Part shown: one piece after another, positions 52,137 through 61,422 of the stretch | Layout: each line of letters opens with the position of its first letter | Numbering within the stretch: the first letter of the stretch is position 1 | Source of the DNA: CALAGB01 sp963789565 | GTDB taxonomy: Bacteria > Chloroflexota > Chloroflexia > Thermomicrobiales > Thermomicrobiaceae | Assembly (NCBI GenBank): GCA_963789565.1 | Contig: CAWBKX010000002.1 | Coordinates: 2,232,001 to 2,296,000 of the forward strand | Direction of reading: 5' to 3' | Length of the DNA: 64,000 bases | The notes under the pieces: model-generated | Databases searched by the model: none | What the model was told of the DNA's origin: nothing | Seen by the model: the letters and a program-made list of their open reading frames with translations, nothing else | Position numbers and translations under genes: made by a program

Positions 52137-54899
52137 ATGGGCGATCTCAAGCTGAACGCCAGGGTCTATCTGATTGGTTGCTTCGTTCTGGGTCTCGCGG
52201 CGTTCGCGGGAATGCTGCGATTTGGTGGCGGGTTGCCAACGCAATCTCAGTGGATGCTGGCCGGTCTGTTGGCTTTGGCAGCGGGGACGGCGCAGCTCAT
52301 GGTCGTCTCCCGGCCGGGAAGCCACTACGCCGACCACGTGACTCCCGCGCCCGTCTTCGCGGCGATCGTGCTCCTTCCTCCGCCACTGGTGGCACTGGTG
52401 GTATGCGTCGCCTTCGTGCCGGAGTGGATCCGCGACCGGCGCACATGGTTCGTTCAGACCTTCAACATTTCCTCCTGGCTGGTTGCCGCGTCTGCATCAC
52501 TGCTTCTGATGCGCCAAGCGCCCATGATGAACGCGGCAACTGACGCCGGTCGAGCAGCGATCTTGCTGGCAGGAGTGGTCGCCTTCGTCCTGGTTCAAAC
52601 GACGTTGCTGGCGATCACGCTCAGGCTGGCACGAGGGCAGTCCTTGTTCGATACGGGATTGTTTGCACCGCTCGAACTCCTCTCGGAGATGGCACTGCTG
52701 TGCGCCGGCTGGTTTTTCGCGTTCGCCTGGCAGGTGAATCCGTTCTACGCCGTGCCCGCTGCCCTCCCTCTGTTGGTCTTTTTCAAGTCGCTCAGCGTTC
52801 CGTCGCTCAAGTCCGAGGCGAGCACCGATCCCAAAACTGGGCTGCTCAACATTCGCTATTTCACGCCAGCAATCGGTCGCGAGCTCGAACGCGCCAAGCA
52901 GAACGGCGTGGCCCTGAGTCTGCTGGTCTGCGACCTTGACGTCCTGCGCGACGTCAACAGCACTCTCGGCCACCAGATGGGCGATGAAGTGCTCCAGCAT
53001 GTCGCGGACACGATCCGTCATCACATCCGTGCTTGCGATCACGCCGCGCGCTATGGCGGCGACGAGTTTCTTATCGCGCTGTCAGAGGTCGACGCGAACG
53101 CGGCGATGGACGTCGCCAACCGTATTCGCACGTCCGTCGCCAATCAGAACGCCCTGATCGCATCGGATGGTCAGGCTGTGAGTGTGACCATCAGCATCGG
53201 TGTGGCAAGTTATCCGGAGCATGGCGACACCTTCGAGGACCTCTTTCGCGAGGCGGACCTGGCGCTCTTCAGCGCCAAGCGCGATGGCCGCAACGGCGTC
53301 GCATGTGCGGGACGCGAGAGCCACGAGATTCTGAGTGAATGGCAGCATCAGCGGACAGCGGAAGCCGCGGTAAAACAGTTCGATCCGTGGCCCGACGTTG
53401 CGCTCGGGCAAGATCCGATCGTTGAGCTTCTGCCGCGCTCGTTCGAGACGCCGATCGATCTGTTCGGCGGTATTTCGGACGAGGTTGCCTCAATGGCCGA
53501 CGCAGCCGAAGAGCCGAGCACGAATCCACGCACGTCGACGCCGGCGATGATGGTCGTCATTGGCAGCATCGTGGTGCTGGGTTTGAGCTCGACGCTTGCC
53601 ATCTCGAGCCTCGACTATCCACGAGCGCACCAACCCTGGCTCGGCCTGGCGATCTTTGCGACGCTGGTCTTTCTGGCCCATCGCTATGCGGCCGATCTAG
53701 ACGGACGTGGCACCACGTCGGTCTCAGTCGTTCCGCAGATCGGTGCGGCACTCCTCTTCAACGGACCAGGCATCGTGGTGGCGGCGGCGGTCTTCGCATT
53801 GGTAGCGATGTTCAAGGCTCATAGTCCGATTCACCGCATGCTCTTCAACTTCGGCTGCATGCTTCTGGCGGAAGGGGCCGCCGTATTTGTCTTCAGGGAG
53901 ATGGTGCATGGCCCGTTGGGGCAAGCTCAGTATCGACAGATGCTTATTCCTGGGGCCATGGCAGGGCTGACCTTCTATCTGGTCAATCACCTGCTGATCT
54001 GCCTGATTCGCTCCATGGCGGAGCGTCGTGAGGCGCTTCACATCTGGTCTGAGGATTATCGCTGGCTCTGGCCACACTATGTGATGGCCGGGTTACTCGG
54101 GACGACGCTCGGCGTGACCTACGAGGTTCTCGGCGTGTTAGTGACGATCGTAATGGCGTCGCCGGTGGCGCTGATGCACCTGGCCATTACCCAGTTCATC
54201 CGACGAACTACGGGCTATGTGAATGAGCTTCGGCGGTTGAACCGGCAGCTCAGTGATTCCTACGAGTCGACGCTGCAGGCGCTCTCACGCGCGCTCGATA
54301 CGCGCGATGCCGAGACAGAAGAGCATTCACAGCGAGTCCGGCGCTATACCGAGCTGATCGGTCGACGCTTCGGCCTGCCGGAGGAGGAGATCGCGCACCT
54401 CAGTCGCGGCGCGCTGCTCCACGACATCGGCAAGATCGGCGTGCCGGACGCTATCCTCCTCAAGCCGGCCCAGTTGACCGCCGACGAGGTGGAGTCGATG
54501 CGCAAGCATCCGGTCATCGGACACGCCATGATCGCGCACATACCCTTCCTCTCGCGCGCGGCGAAGATCGTGTTGCACCACCATGAGTCATTCGACGGCT
54601 CAGGTTATCCGAGTGGACTTGCGGGTGAAGAGATACCGCTGGGGGCTCGCATCTTCGCGGTGGTCGACACGCTCGATGCCATGACGTCGGATCGGCCGTA
54701 TCGCCGGGCACTCAGCTTCGAGGACGCGTTTGCCGAAATCAGGCGCGAGCGAGGGCGGCAGTTCGATCCGCACATCGTCGACACATTGCTCTCCCTCTCG
54801 GTCGAGGAACTGATTCAGTGCCGCGACGGCATCGCTTTCGAGCCGACCCGCGATCCGCGCCGCGAGCCGAACTTGTCACCCTCCGTCGCCACGGCGTGA
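52137..54899 (+). CDS. Membrane GGDEF / HD-GYP cyclic-di-GMP protein with two membrane domains
   Basis: 920 residues. Membrane domain 1 (about 10-235), GGDEF domain (about 245-410) with the intact ARYGGDEFLIAL signature, a linker, membrane domain 2 (about 475-705), a coiled stretch (RRLNRQLSDSYESTLQALSR) and an HD-GYP domain (about 720-890) with LLHDIGKIGVPDAILL and HHESFDGSGYPSGLAGEEIP. The enzyme set suggests both synthesis and hydrolysis of c-di-GMP. The two membrane domains look alike (PPPLVALVVCVAFVPEWIRD, FNISSWLVAASASLLLMR versus GPGIVVAAAVFALVAMFKA, FNFGCMLLAEGAAVFVFR), so the gene may be a fusion of two sensors. AAAGGAC precedes the ATG. Confidence 0.9.
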   Translation: MGDLKLNARVYLIGCFVLGLAAFAGMLRFGGGLPTQSQWMLAGLLALAAGTAQLMVVSRPGSHYADHVTPAPVFAAIVLLPPPLVALVVCVAFVPEWIRDRRTWFVQTFNISSWLVAASASLLLMRQAPMMNAATDAGRAAILLAGVVAFVLVQTTLLAITLRLARGQSLFDTGLFAPLELLSEMALLCAGWFFAFAWQVNPFYAVPAALPLLVFFKSLSVPSLKSEASTDPKTGLLNIRYFTPAIGRELERAKQNGVALSLLVCDLDVLRDVNSTLGHQMGDEVLQHVADTIRHHIRACDHAARYGGDEFLIALSEVDANAAMDVANRIRTSVANQNALIASDGQAVSVTISIGVASYPEHGDTFEDLFREADLALFSAKRDGRNGVACAGRESHEILSEWQHQRTAEAAVKQFDPWPDVALGQDPIVELLPRSFETPIDLFGGISDEVASMADAAEEPSTNPRTSTPAMMVVIGSIVVLGLSSTLAISSLDYPRAHQPWLGLAIFATLVFLAHRYAADLDGRGTTSVSVVPQIGAALLFNGPGIVVAAAVFALVAMFKAHSPIHRMLFNFGCMLLAEGAAVFVFREMVHGPLGQAQYRQMLIPGAMAGLTFYLVNHLLICLIRSMAERREALHIWSEDYRWLWPHYVMAGLLGTTLGVTYEVLGVLVTIVMASPVALMHLAITQFIRRTTGYVNELRRLNRQLSDSYESTLQALSRALDTRDAETEEHSQRVRRYTELIGRRFGLPEEEIAHLSRGALLHDIGKIGVPDAILLKPAQLTADEVESMRKHPVIGHAMIAHIPFLSRAAKIVLHHHESFDGSGYPSGLAGEEIPLGARIFAVVDTLDAMTSDRPYRRALSFEDAFAEIRRERGRQFDPHIVDTLLSLSVEELIQCRDGIAFEPTRDPRREPNLSPSVATA

Positions 54900-54951
54900 C
54901 GTTCGACGTGGCGAACTCGGACCTTCGGAGGTGAGACAATCGTGAAGGCGT

Positions 54952-56184
54952 TCACGACCCGGTCGGCGTCGGCTCCGGCAGGAAGCGCTCGGCGACGTCG
55001 TTGGCCAGGAGCAGGCCGCGGCGAGTGAGCTTGAGACGTTCGCCGTCCCACCTCAATAGATCCAGCTCCTGGAGCGAGGCGATCTCGCGGCCGTAGACCT
55101 CGCGCAGTCGGTCGCCATGTCGGGCTTCGAAGGCGGCCTCCGACACCCCCTCCTGCAGCAACCGCAGCCCCAGCATCATCGTCTCCGCCATCGCGGTCGG
55201 CGCATCGATCGTCTCGCTGAAATCGACCGGCAGGCGCCCCTCGCGCACTTCAGTGATGTACTTGGCCGGTAGCCGCAGCTTGCTGGCGCGCACGTTGCCG
55301 ATATGTCCGTGCGCTCCCGCGCCCAGCCCCAGGTAGTGCCCGTTGCGCCAATAGATGGCGTTGTGGCGCGACTCCAACCCCGGCTCGCGTGCCCAGTTCG
55401 ACACCTCATATTGCTGCCAGCCGGCCTCGCCCAGCAGGTCGATGGCCAGCTCATACATATCGGCCGTGGTGTCGTCGTCGACCGGTACCAGTTTTCCGGT
55501 GCGCACTGCCTCGTGGTAAGGCGTGCCTGGCTCGACGATCAGTGAGTAGAGGGAGAGGTGCTCCGGCTGCCATGCGAGCATCGTCTGCAGATCGGTGCGC
55601 CATTCTTCGACGGTCTGTCCGGGCCAGCCGAAGATGAAATCGAGGCTTAAGTTGTCATAACCCGCCTCGCGTGCCATGCGCAGCGCCTGCTCCGGCACTT
55701 TGGGCTTGTGGGCGCGACCCAAAACGCGGAGACCGTGCGCCTGCAGCGTCTGCACGCCCAGGCTGATGCGGTTGATCCCAGCGGCGCGGAAACCAGCCAG
55801 CTTGGCCTCGTCCAGTCGTTCGGGATTAGCCTCCAGCGTCACTTCGACGTCCGGCACGATGGCGAAGGCGTCATGCAGCGCGTCGATGATGCGTGCCACT
55901 TGCTCCGGCTCGAGGAGCGAGGGCGTGCCGCCACCGAAGTAGATCGTCTCAGCGCGCACGGGGCCGATCTCAGCCCGCGTCAGCGCGATCTCGCCGATCA
56001 GCGCGTCGACGTAGGCAGGTACCAGATGATCCTGATTCACGTAGCGGTTGAAATCGCAATAGGGGCAGATGCGAGCGCAAAACGGGATGTGCAGGTAGAT
56101 GCCGTACGGGGCATCGGGCGCTGACGGCGCGATCAAGCTGGAAGCATTCCTCTGAGTGATGGGTGTTGTTGGCGAAGCGGTCAT
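54952..56184 (-). CDS. hemW: HemW-like radical SAM protein
   Basis: 410 residues. The radical-SAM cluster ligands are FCARICPYCDFN (C-x3-C-x2-C), followed by ETIYFGGGTPSLL, TLEANPERLD and RISLGVQTLQAHGLRVLGR; the C-terminal HemN_C domain ends the protein. The C-x3-C-x2-C cluster followed by F, not C, is the HemW type (haem chaperone) and not true HemN. ATG at 56184 is preceded directly by TATACT, so the message is probably leaderless; the TTG at 56190 overlaps that box. Confidence 0.92.
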   Translation of the reverse strand: MTASPTTPITQRNASSLIAPSAPDAPYGIYLHIPFCARICPYCDFNRYVNQDHLVPAYVDALIGEIALTRAEIGPVRAETIYFGGGTPSLLEPEQVARIIDALHDAFAIVPDVEVTLEANPERLDEAKLAGFRAAGINRISLGVQTLQAHGLRVLGRAHKPKVPEQALRMAREAGYDNLSLDFIFGWPGQTVEEWRTDLQTMLAWQPEHLSLYSLIVEPGTPYHEAVRTGKLVPVDDDTTADMYELAIDLLGEAGWQQYEVSNWAREPGLESRHNAIYWRNGHYLGLGAGAHGHIGNVRASKLRLPAKYITEVREGRLPVDFSETIDAPTAMAETMMLGLRLLQEGVSEAAFEARHGDRLREVYGREIASLQELDLLRWDGERLKLTRRGLLLANDVAERFLPEPTPTGS

Positions 56185-56189
56185 GCTCA

Positions 56190-56195
56190 AGTATA
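56190..56195 (-). promoter_or_regulatory. -10 box TATACT, leaderless start of hemW
   Basis: TATACT on the minus strand ends 5 nt before the ATG at 56184, and no ribosome site exists. The -35 region is not canonical. Confidence 0.5.
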
Positions 56196-56208
56196 CGGTG
56201 CCGGTCGA

Positions 56209-57693
56209 TCAGGAGACCTTGAGGCGGCGTAGCGTCTCCCAGGCCTGGTGTACGCTGGCAGCTTCGTCGGCGGTGGCCGGAACACCACTGTAACGAGCCA
56301 GCGTGTAGGCCATCACGATGGTGCGCACGGGCTGGGTAGCGTCGGGGAAGCGGGCGGCGAGATCCGGCCCATATTCGAGCGCGGTAGCACTCAGGCCCTG
56401 CTCCATCCCAAGCTTGGCCCCCCAGCGCTGCAACCGGCGGTACGTCTCGCGGATCGAGACTGTATGAGCCCAGCGCGGGTCACCACGCAGCCCGGCGAGG
56501 GAGTCCTCACGACGTAGTGGGCGGAAGAAACGCCGCAGGTTCAATGAGAGTGAGCCCATGGCGTCCCCGATCGACATCACCGACTCCCGTTGCTCGACGG
56601 TGGTGTCTCGCCAATGACGCCGTCGTCGATAGACGAAGCGCGTCAGGGTGGTGATGAGCGCGAATAAAACCAGCCCAACAACGACGTAGCGGAGTGGATT
56701 GGCCACGTTGAGCCGATCCAGCGAGAACTGCTGGAATCCGCTGAATGAGCTGAAGAGCGAGGGGATCTTCAAGTTGGCGGCGAACTGCCCAAATCCCTCC
56801 CTCTGCAGCAGCCAGAGCAACGGAGCGATGACAACGAATGCCAGCAGCGCGACCAGAATGACGACCAGCCGCAGGATGAGGCTGATCGCCCACAGAAACG
56901 GGGTCAGCACCAGCAACATGGTGTCCAGAAAGCGGCGCGAGAAGATGGCCGCGCCAATGATGGCGATGAGCAGGATGCTGGCGATGGGGGCCGCGAAGGT
57001 CGCCAGCCAGCGCGGGCCGAGTGGGCTGCCGCTGCGTATGCCCTCGAGCCGCAGTCGCGCGATGGAGATGGCGCTCAAGGCGGCGGCGAAGAAGATGATC
57101 ACGGCCACGCTCATCTCGTCGCGGATCTCGGCCTCTTGCGGCGCCGCCATCAGCACCAGCACCAGCCCAACGCCGATCGTCAGCGTGCCCCAGCGCAGCA
57201 TCTGGTAGGCGGAGTCCATCATCGGCTCACCCCGCAGTCGTCCACGCCACCAGGTGTAGCTGACCACGATCACCACCGCCCAGGCCGGTCGGATTGAACT
57301 GTTCTCACGCAAGATCAGCCCATCGACCGCGCCGTGCATCCAGGTTGTCGAGAGGAGTGGCTCACTTGGGAAGCTGGCAACCTTCAGCGCGACCACGAAC
57401 GAGAGGATGAGGCCGGCGATGAGGACGGCCTGATAGGTCGAGCCCCACACGCGTCCGAGGTCGAGCAGATGCGGCACGTAATAGCCGGTGAGGAAGAGGA
57501 CGAAGATCAGCCAGGCTGGGAAGGGCTGATAGGGTGAATTGAGCGCCGGAATCAGCAGACCCAGAAAGAGGAAGGCGATGGCACTCTCGGCCACGATCAG
57601 TGAGAACGTGAGCATCTCGCCCCGCCAGTCCATCTCCAGGATGAGGTCGAGCAGGGTCTCTCTGGCTGCGATGAACCGGCTACTCTGCATCAC
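56209..57693 (-). CDS. Membrane protein with C-terminal DUF4129 domain
   Basis: 494 residues, GTG-ATG start (ATG at 57690). About ten helices in the first 355 residues, then a cytoplasmic C-terminal domain (about 400-494: RRLQRWGAKLGMEQGLSATALEY, DEAASVHQAWETLRRL) of the DUF4129 type. In related operons this domain ends a TgpA-like protein that also contains a transglutaminase core; none is present here. It follows the DUF58 gene by 1 bp, so both are translated together. Confidence 0.8.
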   Translation of the reverse strand: MMQSSRFIAARETLLDLILEMDWRGEMLTFSLIVAESAIAFLFLGLLIPALNSPYQPFPAWLIFVLFLTGYYVPHLLDLGRVWGSTYQAVLIAGLILSFVVALKVASFPSEPLLSTTWMHGAVDGLILRENSSIRPAWAVVIVVSYTWWRGRLRGEPMMDSAYQMLRWGTLTIGVGLVLVLMAAPQEAEIRDEMSVAVIIFFAAALSAISIARLRLEGIRSGSPLGPRWLATFAAPIASILLIAIIGAAIFSRRFLDTMLLVLTPFLWAISLILRLVVILVALLAFVVIAPLLWLLQREGFGQFAANLKIPSLFSSFSGFQQFSLDRLNVANPLRYVVVGLVLFALITTLTRFVYRRRRHWRDTTVEQRESVMSIGDAMGSLSLNLRRFFRPLRREDSLAGLRGDPRWAHTVSIRETYRRLQRWGAKLGMEQGLSATALEYGPDLAARFPDATQPVRTIVMAYTLARYSGVPATADEAASVHQAWETLRRLKVS

Positions 57694-57694
57694 G

Positions 57695-58960
57695 TTAGAC
57701 TCCCGCGTGGATGATGCGCGCGTAACGGCTTCCCTCGAATGCCTTGCCCACGAGATCGTCGGGCAACGTGTGCACGACCAGGTTGGGAAGCAGAGGGACC
57801 TCGAAGTCGCCGATGCGTAGGAGGATGACGCGATGCCGCTCGGAGAGAAGCTCCTCGATCGTCTGAGCCAGCGCCTCGGTCATCAATGAGGAGATGACCA
57901 CGATGGTGCTCCCCCAGGGGAAGCGACTTGCTTCTTGGTGCAATAGACGCTGAAAGTTGGTGGCTGCCAGCGGCGTCAGCTTCGCCAGACCTTCGAGCAC
58001 GGTGGCCAACTGATTCGGACCCAGGCTCGGCCGAATGCGTAGACTCTGGTCCGACCCGGCCATCACTCCGTTGGCATACATGCCGACCAGATAGCGTTCC
58101 TCGATGCTGTGGCTGGCCAGGGACGCGGCCGCGGTGATGGCGCTCTCGGCACGATTGTAGTCGATCCCCTCCCAGGGCCGTTCGAAGGTGTCAAGGTTGA
58201 GGAAGATCCCGAGCTGGAGGGAGACGGTCGGCTCGAACACCTTGGTCTGTGGCTCCTGCAGTTTGGCACTGGCCTTCCAGTTGATGAAACGGAACGAGTC
58301 TTCCGGGCGATACTCGCGCACGCCTATGGTGCGGGTCGGGTCGGCGATCAATTGCTTGAGCGCGCGCGAATCGCCCAGCGGGTGACGCGGCGGGAGTCCC
58401 AGATCCTCCATGGGCAGGATATGCGGATAGACCAGAATCCGGTCGACGTGGTCGAAGCGCTGCTGCTCGGAAAAGAAACCGAACAGGTCACCAGAGCGGA
58501 GCGAGAGCGGTCCGACGAAGAAGGCGCCGCGATGCGGGCAGTCGAGCCGGAAGGTCCAGCTCACGCGCTCGAACCAGCGGACCGAGGTCGTGAGCCGCAG
58601 TACCGTCGTCCCCGGGCGATTGCTCGGTAAGACCTCATGGTGGTGCAGGCGAATGCGATCCGAAACCTGGTCTTCGACTTCGATCCAGGGGAGGGGGAGC
58701 CATTTGTGGTTGACCAGTTCGGCCGTCATCTCGATCGATTCACCGCGGAAGACGCGAGTATTGGTGAGTCGTCGCGTATAGGTGACGTTGTCGAGCGCGT
58801 GGCGGCTCCAGAGCTTGCTGCAGCCGGCTGTCAGCAGGGTGAGAAAGGCAAGAATCGAGAGGGCTGGTTGGCGCAACGCCATGCCCAGCAGCAGCAGAAC
58901 GGCCGAGCCGTAGAACCAGATGGCATTGAAGAAGTAGCTGCGGACTCGATGCTGTTCCAT
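57695..58960 (-). CDS. DUF58 domain protein
   Basis: 421 residues. Two helices near the N-terminus (about 8-45), an extracellular-like beta region with NTRVFRGESIEMTAEL, and the DUF58 motif YRPEDSFRFINWKASAKLQE (P-x-D-x4-I-x-W) leading to a vWA-like domain (LGIFLNLDTFERPWEG). Partner of MoxR ATPases in envelope-associated chaperone systems. It lies 34 bp after the MoxR gene. Confidence 0.88.
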   Translation of the reverse strand: MEQHRVRSYFFNAIWFYGSAVLLLLGMALRQPALSILAFLTLLTAGCSKLWSRHALDNVTYTRRLTNTRVFRGESIEMTAELVNHKWLPLPWIEVEDQVSDRIRLHHHEVLPSNRPGTTVLRLTTSVRWFERVSWTFRLDCPHRGAFFVGPLSLRSGDLFGFFSEQQRFDHVDRILVYPHILPMEDLGLPPRHPLGDSRALKQLIADPTRTIGVREYRPEDSFRFINWKASAKLQEPQTKVFEPTVSLQLGIFLNLDTFERPWEGIDYNRAESAITAAASLASHSIEERYLVGMYANGVMAGSDQSLRIRPSLGPNQLATVLEGLAKLTPLAATNFQRLLHQEASRFPWGSTIVVISSLMTEALAQTIEELLSERHRVILLRIGDFEVPLLPNLVVHTLPDDLVGKAFEGSRYARIIHAGV

Positions 58961-58994
58961 CGTCTGCCCAACTCATCAGCCATGGTGAACGAGA

Positions 58995-59945
58995 TCAAGC
59001 TTGCTCGACTGGGACGCTCAACCCGGCAATGATCTCGTCGATGATCTGCCCGGCATGCCGTCCACGCAGTCGCGCCTCCGGGCTCAACATGATGCGGTGC
59101 GCCAGTACCGAGCGCCCGAGCGTCTTGACGTCGTCCGGGATAACGAACGCGCGGCCACGTATCGCCGCCAGCGCCTGCGACGCACGGAAGAGGGCGAACG
59201 TGCCGCGCGGGCTCACGCCGAGGCGCACGGTGTCGTGCGCTCTGGTGGCCCGAGCGATCTCGATGATGTAGTAGCGCAGGTCGTCGTCGACGTGGATTTC
59301 GCGGCAGCTCCGCACGGCGGCCATCAGCTCGTCGGGTGACGTCACTTGTTCGAGGGTCTCGAGTGGATTGGAGATCTGAAAGCGGGCCAGCAGCTCGAAT
59401 TCCTCTTCCGGTCCGGGATAGCCGATCTCGAGTCGCAGGAAGAAGCGATCGAGCTGCGCCTCAGGCAACGGAAAGGTTCCTTCGAGCTCGACCGGGTTTT
59501 CGGTGGCCAACACTAAAAACGGTCGAGGTAAGGGAAGCGTGTCCCCCTCGATCGTCACCGTGCGTTCTTCCATGGCTTCCAGCAGCGCCGATTGGGTGCG
59601 CGGGGTGGCGCGATTGATCTCGTCGGCCAAGAGTAGGTTGGCGAAGATCGGCCCAGGTCGATGCTCGAACTCACCCGTCTTCTGATTGAAGAAAACGATG
59701 CCGCTGACGTCGGAGGGAAGCAGATCGGGGGTGAACTGCAGGCGCCGAAACTGCCCGCCAATCGAGCGGGCCACCGCTCGAGCCATGGTCGTTTTACCGA
59801 CGCCCGGCACGTCCTCGATCAGCACGTGCCCCTCGCACAAAAGCGCGACCAGCACCAGCTCGGTGACGTTGCGTTTACCGACGATGACCCGGTCGACGCT
59901 GTCGATGATTCGTTTACTGAGTTCAGTAACGTCGCTTTCGCGCAC
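58995..59945 (-). CDS. MoxR-family AAA+ ATPase
   Basis: 316 residues from GTG preceded by AGGGGG; a TTG at 59981 would add 12 residues. Walker A EDVPGVGKTTMARAVA, Walker B LLADEINRATPRTQSALLEA, sensor ATENPVELEGTFPLPEAQLD and the C-terminal GVSPRGTFALFRASQALAA are typical. It probably remodels or activates the DUF58 partner encoded next. First gene of the MoxR-DUF58-DUF4129 operon. Confidence 0.93.
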   Translation of the reverse strand: MRESDVTELSKRIIDSVDRVIVGKRNVTELVLVALLCEGHVLIEDVPGVGKTTMARAVARSIGGQFRRLQFTPDLLPSDVSGIVFFNQKTGEFEHRPGPIFANLLLADEINRATPRTQSALLEAMEERTVTIEGDTLPLPRPFLVLATENPVELEGTFPLPEAQLDRFFLRLEIGYPGPEEEFELLARFQISNPLETLEQVTSPDELMAAVRSCREIHVDDDLRYYIIEIARATRAHDTVRLGVSPRGTFALFRASQALAAIRGRAFVIPDDVKTLGRSVLAHRIMLSPEARLRGRHAGQIIDEIIAGLSVPVEQA

Positions 59946-60266
59946 GCATGGCCCCCTGTTGTCTCTCTCACTCTTAAACAATAGTACGTGACAGCGGGCG
60001 AATTTGGTCTATTTCCGGACATGAGGACCAGCGAACGTGTGAAACAACGGCTCCAAGCGCGTTCGGTCGCGACCGTTTCGGTGATGAATCGCCTGCTTGA
60101 CCGAGGTCGATGTTCGGTCCAATCGCCTCTGAGCGCAACCAAACAGGCGTGCTTTACGAATGTTAGGATAGCAACGGCTCACATCTTCATACCCGATTAC
60201 GCATGCGGAAGCGAGCCGCGCGGCTGTGTCAGTCCGTCGTGTCCTGTTTTCAAGCGTGGACGCAGC
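59946..60266. other. Divergent intergenic region
   Basis: About 320 bp between the MoxR gene and a small membrane protein gene. An open frame runs through it from 59988 but has no ribosome site or protein-like composition before the GTG at 60267. No hairpin or clear promoter pair was found. Confidence 0.45.
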
Positions 60267-60461
60267 GTGACGATTCAGGAAGGATTCAGTGCGGCGATGT
60301 CGTCGGGATCACGTCTGGTTGGACGCTTCATGGAATGGTTTCGCATGCAGACCGACGTGCGCCGCGCCGCGCTCATGGGCATCGGCTTCGGCCTGCTCCT
60401 GTGCGTCGTCATGTTCATCTCGATATTGCTCCTCAGCTACATCGGCACGCTCGGCAAGTAG
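60267..60461 (+). CDS. Small single-pass membrane protein
   Basis: 64 residues from GTG. A short amphipathic start (TIQEGFSAAMSSGSRLVGRF), a basic patch (MQTDVRRAALM) and one helix (about 40-60, GFGLLLCVVMFISILLLSYI). No family recognised. The ribosome site is weak (TGGACG), so the call rests on the membrane protein-like sequence. Confidence 0.5.
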   Translation: MTIQEGFSAAMSSGSRLVGRFMEWFRMQTDVRRAALMGIGFGLLLCVVMFISILLLSYIGTLGK

Positions 60462-60945
60462 CAACCGCTCTCAACTCCCCTCCAGCATCAGGACTGATAG
60501 AAGCGCGACTGCATCGGAAAGTCGCGAGATTTGGCATGTAACGTTGCGAGCGTCGGTCCCAACGGCTGCAAGTACGTGCGTCACGCCGACCGGGTGCTGC
60601 GGTCGATGCAAGCGCAGGACTGGAGCGTCATTGCCGATGATGCGTACGTACGACACAATCTGTTCATACGTTGCTGCGATGTTCGGAGCAACTCTATACG
60701 GAAGCTTTGAAGCACGGGCTGTAATTTGGGCACCTCGCCCGTGCTGAGCTAGTGGTGCAACCGGCCGACGAATATGTCGTGCCGGATTTTGCCTTTGCGG
60801 TCCGTATACGTGGAGGCACCGGCTCGTTCGGGAGGACGAGCGCCTATATGACTTAAGCTCCTGAAATTACCTCGCACACATCCATTCGCACTAATCCTGA
60901 ACCTATCCATATTCAACATTCGATTTCACTGAAGGAGCTTCTACC
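60462..60945. other. Intergenic region before the SipW-like cassette
   Basis: About 480 bp. It has a possible 59-codon frame at 60531-60710 (NGCKYVRHADRVLRSMQAQD) with no support from a ribosome site or family, a terminator at 60761-60790 and a hairpin GCTCGT/ACGAGC near 60820. Confidence 0.45.
60761..60790 (+). terminator. Intrinsic terminator CCGGC-CGAC / GTCG-GCCGG with T tract
   Basis: A 9-bp stem with a one-base bulge and a 6-nt loop is followed by ATTTT and GCCTTT. It marks the end of the transcript of the small membrane protein, or of the small frame before it. Confidence 0.65.
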
Positions 60946-61359
60946 TTGGGTACAGTTCGCTTTCGCCGAGTAAATCTTCGACTATTGGTCGTTCTCGCCG
61001 TCATCGCAATCATGGCCACCGCGGCCTACGGCTTCGCGGCCAGCAACAAATTCGACACCAATAAGGGCGGAACCGCCGGTGATGGTGCGGGCAAGATCTC
61101 CGGCTACACCGTGTCCAACGTTCACTACACGATGAACACCGGCAATCCCGCACTGATCACCAGTGCCGCGTTCCATCTGGACAGCGATGCTACTTCGGCG
61201 ACGGTGCGATTCGCCGACAGCTCGGGCACATTCGGCAATGTGTACTCCTGCAGTCCCACCAGCGGTCCCACGCCATCGCAGGACTGGACCTGTGACGTGT
61301 CCGCTGGCGCGATTACGGTATCGTCGGTTTCACAAATCGACGTAGCAGCGGTCAACTAG
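60946..61359 (+). CDS. Secreted TasA/camelysin-like small protein, probable SipW-type substrate
   Basis: 137 residues from TTG with GAAGGAG 8 nt upstream. A signal sequence (about 12-31, LLVVLAVIAIMATAAYGFAA) is followed by a beta-rich domain (ISGYTVSNVHYTMNTGNPAL, ITSAAFHLDSDATSATVRFA) like the SipW-processed matrix proteins. Two Cys (SCSP and WTCDV) may form a disulfide. The downstream gene encodes a signal peptidase of the matching type. Exact family membership is uncertain. Confidence 0.7.
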   Translation: MGTVRFRRVNLRLLVVLAVIAIMATAAYGFAASNKFDTNKGGTAGDGAGKISGYTVSNVHYTMNTGNPALITSAAFHLDSDATSATVRFADSSGTFGNVYSCSPTSGPTPSQDWTCDVSAGAITVSSVSQIDVAAVN

Positions 61360-61422
61360 GACCTGAGATGACCTGGGGAGACGTGGACCAGATTCCGCGT
61401 CTCTCCGTTCATCCGGATACGC

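Noticed and set aside
59988..60266. N-terminal extension of the small membrane protein
   Set aside because: Composition is not protein-like and no ribosome site is present; the GTG at 60267 gives a compact membrane protein.
60531..60710. 59-codon frame (NGCKYVRHADRVLRSM) before a terminator
   Set aside because: TTG start without a clear ribosome site and no recognised family; kept only as a note in the intergenic entry.
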